64,000 nt of DNA, taken from positions 1 through 64,000 of the forward strand of contig JAAZYI010000025.1 of the NCBI GenBank assembly GCA_014239735.1, given 5' to 3'. The translations under genes and the position numbers were made by a program. Under the pieces are notes generated by a model. That model ran no database searches and was not told the origin of the DNA. It saw only the letters and a program-made list of their open reading frames with translations. Numbering within the stretch: the first letter of the stretch is position 1; every line of letters begins with the position of its first letter. Of the stretch, positions 1 to 9,012 are shown in pieces. The DNA is from Dehalococcoidia bacterium. GTDB taxonomy: Bacteria > Chloroflexota > Dehalococcoidia > Lucifugimonadales > Lucifugimonadaceae.

Positions 1-174
1 AAAGAACTACAAACGAATACAACCATCATCATAGTGACTCATACTTCTGACGCATTGAGCTTGGCAGACAAAGTTGTCGAAGTAAAGCAAGGCAAAATAA
101 AGACATTGTCAAAGAATACTGACTGGAAAAAATATTTTGGTGCCGAGGGCGAGAGTCGAACTCGCACGCCCTAA
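1..174 (+). CDS. ABC transporter ATP-binding protein, C-terminal fragment (5' truncated by window)
   Basis: Frame 1 reads KELQTNTTIIIVTHTSDALSLADKVVEVKQGKIKTLSKNTDWKKYFGAEGESRTRTP*. 'IIIVTHTSDALSLADKVVEVKQGKI' is a typical H-loop/C-terminal ABC ATPase segment. Stop is at 172-174, inside the antisense tRNA-Leu. Confidence 0.7.
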   Translation, partial: KELQTNTTIIIVTHTSDALSLADKVVEVKQGKIKTLSKNTDWKKYFGAEGESRTRTP

Positions 175-221
175 GGCAAAGGATTTTAAGTCCTTCGTGT
201 CTACCATTCCACCACCTCGGC
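138..221 (-). tRNA. tRNA-Leu (anticodon TAA), CCA encoded
   Basis: Acceptor stem gccgagg/cctcggc, T-arm gttcgaa-type (agtcgaact), anticodon loop cttaaaa, long variable arm, encoded CCA (tgg on + at 138-140). Confidence 0.93.
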
Positions 222-229
222 TAATTTAT

Positions 230-306
230 TGGAGGCGACGGGCGGATTCGAACCGCCGAATAGAGGTTTTGCAGACCTCGGCCTTAGACCACTTGGCTAC
301 GTCGCC
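230..306 (-). tRNA. tRNA-Cys (anticodon GCA), CCA encoded
   Basis: Acceptor ggcgacg/cgtcgcc, T-loop ggattcgaacc, anticodon loop ctgcaaa, discriminator U, encoded CCA. Confidence 0.93.
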
Positions 307-378
307 ATAAAAAGATAATTAGTTTAATTTATAAAAAAGATAGTTTAATTTATTGAAAAGAAAACGTAAAATAAATTT

Positions 379-1428
379 ATGGTGGCCTTAGATAGATCAA
401 ATAAGAATACAGAGGTATATAAAAACTACTTAAGAGTACTTCCATTTTTTAAAGATCTAATCTACAACAACAAGTCATCCATAAGTAAATATTGGGCTGA
501 AGAAGTATCAGGATTTGAATATATTTTTGATTATCCACCTTTAATTATTAATGATTTAAGAAGTCATTGTTATCATATAACAGGAGAGTCCCCCTATCCA
601 TATAGAAGCCACCACGAGTTCAAGTCAAAACAATTTTCACAAAAACTTAATTTACTTAAATCAGCATCTCTAGAAATAGATAAAAATTTAGACTTGTTAA
701 TTTCTGAGCCAGAAATACTAGGTGGCTTTGGATTTAAAATAGAAGACAAATTCGTGAATAAGGATACATTAAAATTTTTTGAGTGCATGATGGCTCTACA
801 AAAATCTAATTCGATAAATGCCAATAATAATGAAAAAGAATCAATTATATGTGAAATTGGAGGAGGATGGGGAGGCTTTGCGCACTGCTTTTGCACTATC
901 TTTCCTAATACAAAATATATAATTACAGATTTACCAAATACATTAATATTTTCTTATCTATTTCTCTCTGAAGCTTTTCCGAATAAAAAAGTAAAGCTAT
1001 TTAACTATGAATCAGAATCTACACAAGATTGTGATTTTCTATTAATTCCCAATACAGAATTTGATAAGTATAAAGGAAACATAGATGGAGCTATTAATAT
1101 ATGCTCATTTCAAGAAATGACATCTAAACAAGTATCTGACTATGTAGAAAATATGCATGATATGGGTGCTAAATTCATATATTCATTAAATAGAAATTTA
1201 AATAAAAATAATCTTGCACTAGAAAGACCAATTAGCGATCATATTTCTGAGAAATACACTGTAGAAAAAATAGATATAATAAAAATTCCTTACACGGAAT
1301 TAAATGTAAGCCAAATAAGAACATCAAAAATAAATCTAATAAAAAACATAATCAAATTAATTATAGGAAAGAAAAATAATAAACGTTCTTTAGAAAATAA
1401 TTATCAACATTTAATTGGAAAATTATAG
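379..1428 (+). CDS. putative sugar O-methyltransferase (SAM-dependent)
   Basis: 349 aa; ICEIGGGWGGFAHCFCTIFPNTKYIITDLPNTL is a SAM-binding motif typical of putative sugar O-methyltransferases. Confidence 0.65.
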   Translation: MVALDRSNKNTEVYKNYLRVLPFFKDLIYNNKSSISKYWAEEVSGFEYIFDYPPLIINDLRSHCYHITGESPYPYRSHHEFKSKQFSQKLNLLKSASLEIDKNLDLLISEPEILGGFGFKIEDKFVNKDTLKFFECMMALQKSNSINANNNEKESIICEIGGGWGGFAHCFCTIFPNTKYIITDLPNTLIFSYLFLSEAFPNKKVKLFNYESESTQDCDFLLIPNTEFDKYKGNIDGAINICSFQEMTSKQVSDYVENMHDMGAKFIYSLNRNLNKNNLALERPISDHISEKYTVEKIDIIKIPYTELNVSQIRTSKINLIKNIIKLIIGKKNNKRSLENNYQHLIGKL

Positions 1429-1429
1429 A

Positions 1430-1516
1430 TGGTGCCGAGGGCGAGGCTCGAACTCGCACGCCATTTCTGGCACAGCGCCCTCAACGCTGCTTGTCTACCA
1501 ATTCCAACACCTCGGC
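1430..1516 (-). tRNA. tRNA-Leu (anticodon GAG), CCA encoded
   Basis: Acceptor gccgagg/cctcggc, anticodon stem cagcg/cgctg with loop ttgaggg, encoded CCA. Confidence 0.93.
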
Positions 1517-1525
1517 TAATTTAGG

Positions 1526-1601
1526 TGGCAGGAGCGGGAGGATTCGAACCCCCGACCTAAGGTTTTGGAGACCTTCGCTCTACCAACTGAGCTACGCTCC
1601 T
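1526..1601 (-). tRNA. tRNA-Trp (anticodon CCA), CCA end encoded
   Basis: Acceptor aggagcg/cgctcct, anticodon loop ctccaaa, discriminator G, encoded CCA. Confidence 0.93.
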
Positions 1602-1676
1602 AAATTAATTTGGTGTTAGTAAACTTTAAATATAAAAGGATATTCTATCAACTTGATTAAAAAATAATCAACAAAA

Positions 1677-1703
1677 AAAGGAGCGGGAATAAACCGCTCC
1701 TTT
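1677..1703 (-). terminator. Rho-independent terminator downstream of P-II gene
   Basis: Perfect 10-bp stem aaaggagcgg (1677-1686)/ccgctccttt (1694-1703), 7-nt loop, T-rich tract on minus strand (cttttttt). Confidence 0.85.
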
Positions 1704-1719
1704 AAAATTATACTTTTTA

Positions 1720-2073
1720 CTATAAGGCTTTTTTGCCTTTTTCTTTTGTTCTTATTCTAATAACTTCCTCAATTTTTGATATAAAAATTTTGCCATCACC
1801 TATAGATCCCTCTTCTCCAGATTTAGCTCCACTAATTAATACATCTATCACCTTACTCTTAATATCATCAGAGACTACTGTGGTGATTAAAGTTTTAGGT
1901 ATTGCTGCTCTAGTTATAGTAGAAGTACCTCTACCAGTTAGAACCTCAACTCCTTTTTGGTTTCCTTTGCCAGTTACATTGGTCATGTAATAACCTCCAA
2001 CACCTGCCTCTTCAAGAAGCAAACCAATTGAACTTGCCATTTCCGGCCTTATAACGGCCTCTATTTTTAACAT
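1720..2073 (-). CDS. glnK: P-II family nitrogen regulatory protein
   Basis: 117 aa; MLKIEAVIRPE...GDGKIFISKIEEVIRIRTKEKGKKAL P-II signature; adjacent to amt. Confidence 0.9.
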   Translation of the reverse strand: MLKIEAVIRPEMASSIGLLLEEAGVGGYYMTNVTGKGNQKGVEVLTGRGTSTITRAAIPKTLITTVVSDDIKSKVIDVLISGAKSGEEGSIGDGKIFISKIEEVIRIRTKEKGKKAL

Positions 2074-2100
2074 ATCTGTTCTCCTTTTATTTGTTCATAC

Positions 2101-3330
2101 TTAATCGGCACCATCAGCAATATATCCACGTTCCCCGTGAACATTAGCATCAAGACCAGTTGCTTCTATGTTTTCAGCTTCTTGCAATCCAAGTCCAGGA
2201 ATTACATCTAAAACTTTCAAGATTATAAAAGTTGCAACTCCAGAGTAAGCCAATGTCGCTAACACAGCGATTAACTGTTCAACAACTATGGCTGCATTGC
2301 CCTCTATCAATCCTGCAGTTCCGCCTATACCTTCGACTGCAAAAATTCCTGTCATTAAAGCTCCCCAAGCTCCACCAACACCATGAACTCCAAATACAGC
2401 GAGTGCATCATCTATTGGGCTTTTTTCCATAAGAATCGCAACAAAATAACACACCATGCTCACAGTGACACCAATTGCCAATGCTCCAGCAACGTCAACG
2501 AATCCTGAAGCAGGGGTAATAGCAACTAAACCTGCTACAGCTCCAGTTGCTGCTCCTACTGCGCTGAACTTTTTAGTATGTATAACTCCTATAACAAGCC
2601 AAGTTAATGCGGCTGCGGCTGCGGCTGTGTTGGTTACGAGAAATGCATTCACTGCCGTAAAATTAGCAGATAATCCACTTCCGGCGTTAAATCCGAACCA
2701 TCCAAACCACAGTATTGAGGCACCTAAAAGTACATAAGGTACATTGTGAGCAACGATTCCACCATCTGCTCCATTACGTCTTTTACCTACCAAAAATGCA
2801 GCTACAAGAGCAGCTATTCCAGCATTCAAATGCACTACTGTACCGCCTGCAAAGTCTAGAGCTCCTCGAGCAAATAACCATCCATCACTAGCCCACACCC
2901 AATGGCATATTGGTGCATATACAAGGGTTACCCATAACACAATAAATAGCATATATGTAGAAAACTTAAATCTTTCAACAAATGCTCCTGTTATAAGTGC
3001 TGGAGTAATAATAGCGAACATCATCTGAAATACTACAAATACCAAATCAGCAGCTGCAGTTGATGGATCCGTAACTACTCCATCAAGAAAAAGATAATCG
3101 AAGTTTCCTATAAAAGGTCCCATAAATGAACCTCCACTACCAAACGCCAAACTATAACCCCAAACAACCCATACAACACTTATTAAAGCCATTGATATAA
3201 AACTGTACATCATTGTACTTATCACATTCTTAGCTCGTACCAAACCTCCATAAAAAAAGGCTAAGCCTGGAGTCATAAAAAGCACCAATGCTGATGCAAC
3301 TATCATCCAAGCAATATTTCCATCACCCAT
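2101..3330 (-). CDS. amt: ammonium transporter
   Basis: 409 aa; FYGGLVRAKNVIST, DFAGGTVVHLNAGIAAL, FGVHGVGGAWGALMTGIF motifs. Confidence 0.97.
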   Translation of the reverse strand: MGDGNIAWMIVASALVLFMTPGLAFFYGGLVRAKNVISTMMYSFISMALISVVWVVWGYSLAFGSGGSFMGPFIGNFDYLFLDGVVTDPSTAAADLVFVVFQMMFAIITPALITGAFVERFKFSTYMLFIVLWVTLVYAPICHWVWASDGWLFARGALDFAGGTVVHLNAGIAALVAAFLVGKRRNGADGGIVAHNVPYVLLGASILWFGWFGFNAGSGLSANFTAVNAFLVTNTAAAAAALTWLVIGVIHTKKFSAVGAATGAVAGLVAITPASGFVDVAGALAIGVTVSMVCYFVAILMEKSPIDDALAVFGVHGVGGAWGALMTGIFAVEGIGGTAGLIEGNAAIVVEQLIAVLATLAYSGVATFIILKVLDVIPGLGLQEAENIEATGLDANVHGERGYIADGAD

Positions 3331-3413
3331 AATTTTTCCTTTCTATAAATTTATCTTAAGAGACTAATTTATTGCTTATCAGTCGATGAAATGTTTCTTG
3401 GGATTAAATAAGT

Positions 3414-3429
3414 GTTACTAAAATGTTAC
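3414..3429. promoter_or_regulatory. GlnR-box-like element GTTAC-N6-GTTAC upstream of amt
   Basis: gttac (3414-3418) taaaat gttac (3425-3429); reads GTAAC-N6-GTAAC on the amt strand; 84-99 nt upstream of the amt start. Confidence 0.5.
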
Positions 3430-3455
3430 AAGAATCTTATTTTCTAACGTAATTT

Positions 3456-4706
3456 TTAACTATTTACTCTTTTTCTTACGAAATAAGCATATATTAGGAA
3501 TATTATGCTACTAAGTTCGAATCCCATTTCACCGCCATTGCAACTACCTTTTGATTCATTATTTATATCCAAAGAATTAAGAGGTTCATTTTCTTTATCG
3601 CTTATTCCAATATTCTTTTTCCATTGAATTTCAAGTTCATCCAAAGAAAATCCGAAAGAAGAAATAAAACTATCTTCTATTGATTTCTTGTTAGAAATTT
3701 CATTCATCAATTTAATCATAGAGTCTTCAGGAAAATTATTAATTAAAAATTCAACAAAAGATTTTGATTGACCGTACGCAACTAAAGTTAAATTAGGATT
3801 TCCTGGGAATCTATTCAATGAGCTGAATGGGAATAACCTATCTGTATCAATAGCCCATTCTAAATATCTTTCATAACCCTGATCTTGCTCTATATTTCCA
3901 AATTCAGCTAAGCCCTCATTAAGCCATAATGGCACTCCTAAGTATGAAGATTTAGAAGCTCTCGCTACAATCACATGGGTAATTTCATGAGTTGCTACTC
4001 CTAATGCAGATCTAGAGCCTCCATCAACTAATACAACATTCTCTGTCGCAAATGCTTGCCCTTCAGTAATTAATGAATTTGCTTGAGTTTCACTTTTTTT
4101 CACAACAACGTCAAACATTTCAGAATAATTGTTGTACATCATTACTGATATATTTTCGTTTTTTTCTACGCCCAGCAACTTTGAAATTTTATCCACTGAT
4201 TCTTCACACGCCTTAAGCATTTTTTTTGCTCTTCTGGAAACTGGACCGTGATAATAAATTGTTACTATATCTCCTTCAATTTTTTCCCACTCAAATCTTG
4301 AGTCCAAAAATATATGTTCTTTTCTTTCTGTGCTATAAGAGGTTCCATCTTTAAAAAATATTTCAAAGAAATAGGTTACTTTACTCCCAGGCGGAATATA
4401 TCTAGATGATCGCTGAGTTGAAAAAAAATATTTTAAAGGCTCATTGTCTGAAAAATCATCCAAATTCAAATATTCATACTGAAAAGATTTCCTGCCTTGA
4501 ACCTTGAACTTAACTTGGATATCCTCAATATTTTCTTTACTTAATAAATCTATGCTAAATTCAATCCCTTTTGGAATAAGAGATTTTGCTGAATCATTCA
4601 TGATAATACTTTGATCTGCGCTTAAATAGTTTGGATTAATAATAAAAACTAATAAGAAAATAAATAAAAAATGCACTTTAAATAGAAAATAATATATTTT
4701 TTTCAT
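3456..4706 (-). CDS. secreted, C-terminally anchored peptidase MA-like (gluzincin) protein
   Basis: 416 aa; N-terminal signal; HEITHVIVARA...LPLWLNEGLAEFG-type HExxH...NEGLAEF; C-terminal Cys-Gly-Gly + TM + RKR. Confidence 0.75.
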   Translation of the reverse strand: MKKIYYFLFKVHFLFIFLLVFIINPNYLSADQSIIMNDSAKSLIPKGIEFSIDLLSKENIEDIQVKFKVQGRKSFQYEYLNLDDFSDNEPLKYFFSTQRSSRYIPPGSKVTYFFEIFFKDGTSYSTERKEHIFLDSRFEWEKIEGDIVTIYYHGPVSRRAKKMLKACEESVDKISKLLGVEKNENISVMMYNNYSEMFDVVVKKSETQANSLITEGQAFATENVVLVDGGSRSALGVATHEITHVIVARASKSSYLGVPLWLNEGLAEFGNIEQDQGYERYLEWAIDTDRLFPFSSLNRFPGNPNLTLVAYGQSKSFVEFLINNFPEDSMIKLMNEISNKKSIEDSFISSFGFSLDELEIQWKKNIGISDKENEPLNSLDINNESKGSCNGGEMGFELSSIIFLIYAYFVRKRVNS

Positions 4707-4707
4707 A

Positions 4708-5307
4708 CTATTTCCTCAGAAGTTTCCAAAATAAGAAAAATCTATGAATTAATCCCACCGAAACTGCTGCAGTTAAAACAGTAATCATTAATGACGGACT
4801 AAAAAATATTAATCCAAGACCTACAATTAATATCCTCTCCGGTCTTGTAAATATGCCACTTTTTGAGCTATACCCTAATCCTTCTATCCTTGCCCTTAAA
4901 TAACTTATCATTAATGAAAAAACTATTGATATACTTGTCATCACTACAATGATCTCGTCGCCTTTTAGAGAATAATAGTAAATAATTCCAATTAAAATCA
5001 CGGCTTCACCTAGCCTATCTAATGTGGAATCCAAGAAAGCACCTTTATCAGAATCTTGTTGCAATTTTCTAGCTAACGCACCATCATAGACATCCATTAA
5101 GCCTGATACCATTACAAGTATTCCAGATATTCTAAAATTTCCTTGGGTAGCAAAAAAGGTTGAAATACAAACTGCTAAGAATCCTAATATAGTGACAACG
5201 TTCGGAGTGCATTTAATTCTGACTAGAACGTTCACTACAGGATCAATTACTACACCTTCTGCCTTAGACCTCAAATTATCTCTAGATTTTTCAAAATAAT
5301 CAGTCAA
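4708..5307 (-). CDS. CDP-alcohol phosphatidyltransferase family protein
   Basis: 199 aa; motif DGALARKLQQDSDKGAFLDSTLD = DG(x)2AR(x)8G(x)3D(x)3D. Confidence 0.9.
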   Translation of the reverse strand: MTDYFEKSRDNLRSKAEGVVIDPVVNVLVRIKCTPNVVTILGFLAVCISTFFATQGNFRISGILVMVSGLMDVYDGALARKLQQDSDKGAFLDSTLDRLGEAVILIGIIYYYSLKGDEIIVVMTSISIVFSLMISYLRARIEGLGYSSKSGIFTRPERILIVGLGLIFFSPSLMITVLTAAVSVGLIHRFFLFWKLLRK

Positions 5308-6394
5308 TTTTCATGCTCTTTTCATAATTAAAAATTATATTTCTAGAAACTTCTTTCCAAGAATATTCTTTCGAAAAATGTTTTCCATTTAATGATAACT
5401 TATTTATCATGTCTCTGTTTTCAATTAACTCACAGAGAACATCTGCAAGACTTTTAATATCTCTATTCTTAAATAAAATACCATTGTCATAATTATTAAC
5501 TATACCTCTATAACCATCAATATCTGAAGCAACAACAGCTAATCCTGAAGCCATAGCTTCCAAAAGAACTATTCCAAAGCTTTCATTTTCAGTAGCAGGC
5601 GAGCAAAAAATTTGGGAACTATGGTACATATCAACTAACTCTTGTCCTTCCATATGATCATAAAATTTGCAATTAGGTATATTTGTATAATTAGTTGATA
5701 AACTGGGAACACCTTCTCCTACCAAATTCAATTCAACATTGCTATATTTTGCACTAACTATCACAAAGGCCTCAAGGAGAATTCTTATCCCTTTACGATC
5801 TTCATTTCTGCCAACAAATAATATTTTTCTTTCTTGGTTCGCTTGGCTTTTTTTAAATTTAAATCTTTCTAAATCTATCCCATTCGGAATTAGTTCATAG
5901 TCAAAATCATAACCATAATTTTTTAAAGTTGAACCAGCTGTCTTGGAAACACATATTTTTGATATAGAACCTAACACCCAATCTCTAAATAAAAATCCCC
6001 AAAACTTAAATTTCCAATTTGAATTAAATGTGGCATGAAAAGTTACCACAACTGGGGATTTTGAAAAAATTAATGAAAATAATGATACAAAAGGAACTAA
6101 TGGCTCATGAATATGTACTAAATCAAAGGAATTTTTTACAAAAAAATTCCTTACTTTAATTATTGAAGTAAATTTTACAGAAATAGACGCTTTGGTTGAA
6201 CCAAAATTAACTAAAGTTGGTTTTCCAGCATTCAAAAAATTTATATGATTGAGGTTAAATGATTTATCTGAAGAAGGCGCAATAATCGAAACTATATTTC
6301 CTTGACTAGTTAACTCATTGGCTAAATTAACAACATGGTTGGTCACACCTCCAGTCTTAGATATGTCATATGGCGAAACTATCGCTATTTTCAT
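5300..6394 (-). CDS. glycosyltransferase family 4 protein (PimA-like)
   Basis: 364 aa; KIAIVSPYDISKTGGVTNHV, IPNGIDLERF, FVGRNEDRKGIRILLEAF, ENESFGIVLLEAMASGLAVVASDI. Confidence 0.88.
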   Translation of the reverse strand: MKIAIVSPYDISKTGGVTNHVVNLANELTSQGNIVSIIAPSSDKSFNLNHINFLNAGKPTLVNFGSTKASISVKFTSIIKVRNFFVKNSFDLVHIHEPLVPFVSLFSLIFSKSPVVVTFHATFNSNWKFKFWGFLFRDWVLGSISKICVSKTAGSTLKNYGYDFDYELIPNGIDLERFKFKKSQANQERKILFVGRNEDRKGIRILLEAFVIVSAKYSNVELNLVGEGVPSLSTNYTNIPNCKFYDHMEGQELVDMYHSSQIFCSPATENESFGIVLLEAMASGLAVVASDIDGYRGIVNNYDNGILFKNRDIKSLADVLCELIENRDMINKLSLNGKHFSKEYSWKEVSRNIIFNYEKSMKID

Positions 6395-6395
6395 T

Positions 6396-8006
6396 TTAAT
6401 AACTTACAGCCTGTCCATCTTTTCTAGGATCTGATCCTCCTATTAATATTTTATCTTTATATTTATTTATAATTTGTCCTCCTCCAAATAACCCTCTTTC
6501 ATATCCATTTTTTATATCTATATTATGACCTTTATCCTTTAATCCTAAGACAACTTCATTAGGAAAAGAATTCTCTAAATAAATTAAATCTTCTTCTATG
6601 CTTACACTAAATCTATTGCTATCCAGAGCAGATTGGGGACTCATATTATAGTCAACCATATTAGAAATCACTTGCATATGACCTTGGGGTTGCTGAAAAC
6701 CTCCCATAACGCCCATAGAGCTAACTAGTTTGCTATTTTGAGTAATCATTGCTGGAATTATTGTATTAAAGGGTCTTTTTAAAGGTTCAAAGATATTTGG
6801 ATGATCTTGATTTAATGAAAATAAAGCTCCTCTGTTTTGCAATGCTATCCCAGTACCTGGAACTACTAAGCCTGTGCCAAAGCCTTGATACAAACTATTA
6901 ATTAATGAGCAAGCATTTCCTTCTCCATCAATTACTGAGATATAAACAGTATCTCCTTGTTGTTTAAAATTTCCTTTACTGTACCCATAATTTGATTTTG
7001 AGGCATTAATTTCATCAAATCTTTTTTTAGCATACTCTTTTGAAAGTAGCTGCTCTATAGGAACTTTGAATTTGTCAGGATCTGCAACATACCAAAGGGC
7101 ATCCTGAAAAGCTATTTTCATTGATTCTATTTGATAATGAATTTTCATTATCTCAGATTCAAATTGATCAAAATTTTCAAATATATTTAATGCAATTAAT
7201 GCGGCAATCCCTTGTCCATTAGGAGGACATTCCCAAACATCATACCCCCTATAATTTGAAGTTATAGGTTCCACCCATTCGCTTTCATGACTTAAAAAGT
7301 CTTCCTCAGAAAGCCATCCGTGAAAATGTTTAACATAATCTGAAATCTTATTAGGTATTGCTCCTTGGTAAAAATAAGATTTTCCATTCTCTGAAATACC
7401 TTTTAATATTCTGGCGAGATTAGGATTTGAAAATTTATCTCCAAATTTTGGAGGTTTATTATTAACCAAGAAATCACAATTATTATTAATTGATAATTTA
7501 TTTTGATTTAACTTCCACATATTAGCTGTAATTTCTGATACTCCAAAACCTTTATTTGCAATGTCAATTGCTGGTAATAACACTGAATCAAGGGAAAATT
7601 TTCCAAATTTCTCTAACAATTCTTGCCAAGCATCTACAGCACCAGGGACGCTAACAGACATACCAGAAAATTTACCTTCAACAGGAATATGATCAAGTCC
7701 AAATTTAGCAAAATCTTCAATAATTGAATTCCTGCCTGATCTTCCGCTTCCATTTAAAGCTTTAACAGAAGATGAGCTTTTATCATAAATAAGGGCGAAC
7801 ACATCACCTCCTATTCCTGTAGACATTGGTTCTACCACATTCAACACTGACGCAGCACATACTGCTGCATCGACACAGTTACCTCCCTTTTTTAAAATAT
7901 CAAGCCCCGCGTTAGCAGCAAGTGGATTGCTAGTGGCCACAATACCATTAAGCCCTAAAACATCAGAGCGACGAGATGTAAATTCATTTATCGAAAACAT
8001 TTCCAT
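6396..8006 (-). CDS. gamma-glutamyltransferase family protein
   Basis: 536 aa; N-terminal GGNCVDAAVCAASVLNVVEPMSTGIGGDVFALIYD; GDTVYISVIDGEGNACSLINSLYQGFGTGLVVPGTGIALQNRG nucleophile region. Confidence 0.88.
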   Translation of the reverse strand: MEMFSINEFTSRRSDVLGLNGIVATSNPLAANAGLDILKKGGNCVDAAVCAASVLNVVEPMSTGIGGDVFALIYDKSSSSVKALNGSGRSGRNSIIEDFAKFGLDHIPVEGKFSGMSVSVPGAVDAWQELLEKFGKFSLDSVLLPAIDIANKGFGVSEITANMWKLNQNKLSINNNCDFLVNNKPPKFGDKFSNPNLARILKGISENGKSYFYQGAIPNKISDYVKHFHGWLSEEDFLSHESEWVEPITSNYRGYDVWECPPNGQGIAALIALNIFENFDQFESEIMKIHYQIESMKIAFQDALWYVADPDKFKVPIEQLLSKEYAKKRFDEINASKSNYGYSKGNFKQQGDTVYISVIDGEGNACSLINSLYQGFGTGLVVPGTGIALQNRGALFSLNQDHPNIFEPLKRPFNTIIPAMITQNSKLVSSMGVMGGFQQPQGHMQVISNMVDYNMSPQSALDSNRFSVSIEEDLIYLENSFPNEVVLGLKDKGHNIDIKNGYERGLFGGGQIINKYKDKILIGGSDPRKDGQAVSY

Positions 8007-8046
8007 AAAACTTATAAATAATAAGAATAAAGTTAATCAATCAGGT

Positions 8047-9012
8047 CTATTTTGACCTAGGGTTGAATATATCAGTTAAAGCATCACCAAGTAAATTCCA
8101 GCAAAAAATTAATATCCAAACAACTGCTATTGGAGCCAAAATTTGCTCAGGGTGGTTTTTTAATACAGAAACACTAGATGCTCCCCTCCCGGTAACATCA
8201 GCGATCATTATTCCTAAGCTTGGATGAGGAGGCTGAACTCCTAACCCTAAGAAACTAAGGAAAACTTCAGTTCCTGCTACTGCCCCTAACCCAAAACTAG
8301 CAGATACAATAATTGGTCCAATAACATTAGGAAGGATATGTCGAAAAAGAATTCTTGCATTTGATGCTCCTGCTATCCTTGCAGCCTGAACATATTCTCT
8401 CTGACCTACTGACAAAACTTGGCCTCTTACCAATCTCATCATACCAAACCAACTAAGAGGTAATAATGCTATACCTATTACGGCAAAGTCCACTATACCC
8501 GATGATACTATCCCATTTATTCCTGACATATCTTCTATATTTCGTGCAAAGTCCACTATTCTAGGTCTAAGAGTAGCCGCTAAAATAATGATCAATAAAA
8601 TATCAGGAAATGCAGCCAAAACTTCTCCAGCTCTCGTAATAATCGCATCTGCCTTTCCTCTAAAATATCCAGCAACCAATCCCAGACTAACACCAAGAAT
8701 TAAGCTTCCTGTTACTAGTCCAACTATAGTAATAATTACTGTAGTTTGTATACCCCAAATTATTCTAGTAAATATATCTCTTCCTAACCTATCAGTTCCA
8801 AATATGTGATCCAAAGTTGGGCCACTTTGGGTATTCATTAAATCAGTTTCAGAATAAGAGTAAGGCGCAATTAAAGGCGCAATAAGACCAACAAGATAAA
8901 CAATAACTAAAATAACAATTACTGAAACTGCAACTCTTTTTTTAAGCAAGCTATTTAAGCCATGACGAAAAGGACTTATTGAGGTGATTTTTTGTTCGTT
9001 ATTAATTGTCAT
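8047..9012 (-). CDS. ABC transporter permease, dipeptide/oligopeptide type (DppC-like)
   Basis: ORF extends to 9060 but MTINNEQ at 9012 is the likelier start; EYVQAARIAGASNARILFRHILPNVIGPIIV permease motif. Confidence 0.9.
   Translation of the reverse strand: MTINNEQKITSISPFRHGLNSLLKKRVAVSVIVILVIVYLVGLIAPLIAPYSYSETDLMNTQSGPTLDHIFGTDRLGRDIFTRIIWGIQTTVIITIVGLVTGSLILGVSLGLVAGYFRGKADAIITRAGEVLAAFPDILLIIILAATLRPRIVDFARNIEDMSGINGIVSSGIVDFAVIGIALLPLSWFGMMRLVRGQVLSVGQREYVQAARIAGASNARILFRHILPNVIGPIIVSASFGLGAVAGTEVFLSFLGLGVQPPHPSLGIMIADVTGRGASSVSVLKNHPEQILAPIAVVWILIFCWNLLGDALTDIFNPRSK

Noticed and set aside
594-896. Minus-strand 100-aa ORF within the methyltransferase gene
   Set aside because: Antisense shadow; the plus frame has a SAM-binding motif and full length.
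2232-2737. Plus-strand ORFs within amt
   Set aside because: Antisense to the clearly identified ammonium transporter.
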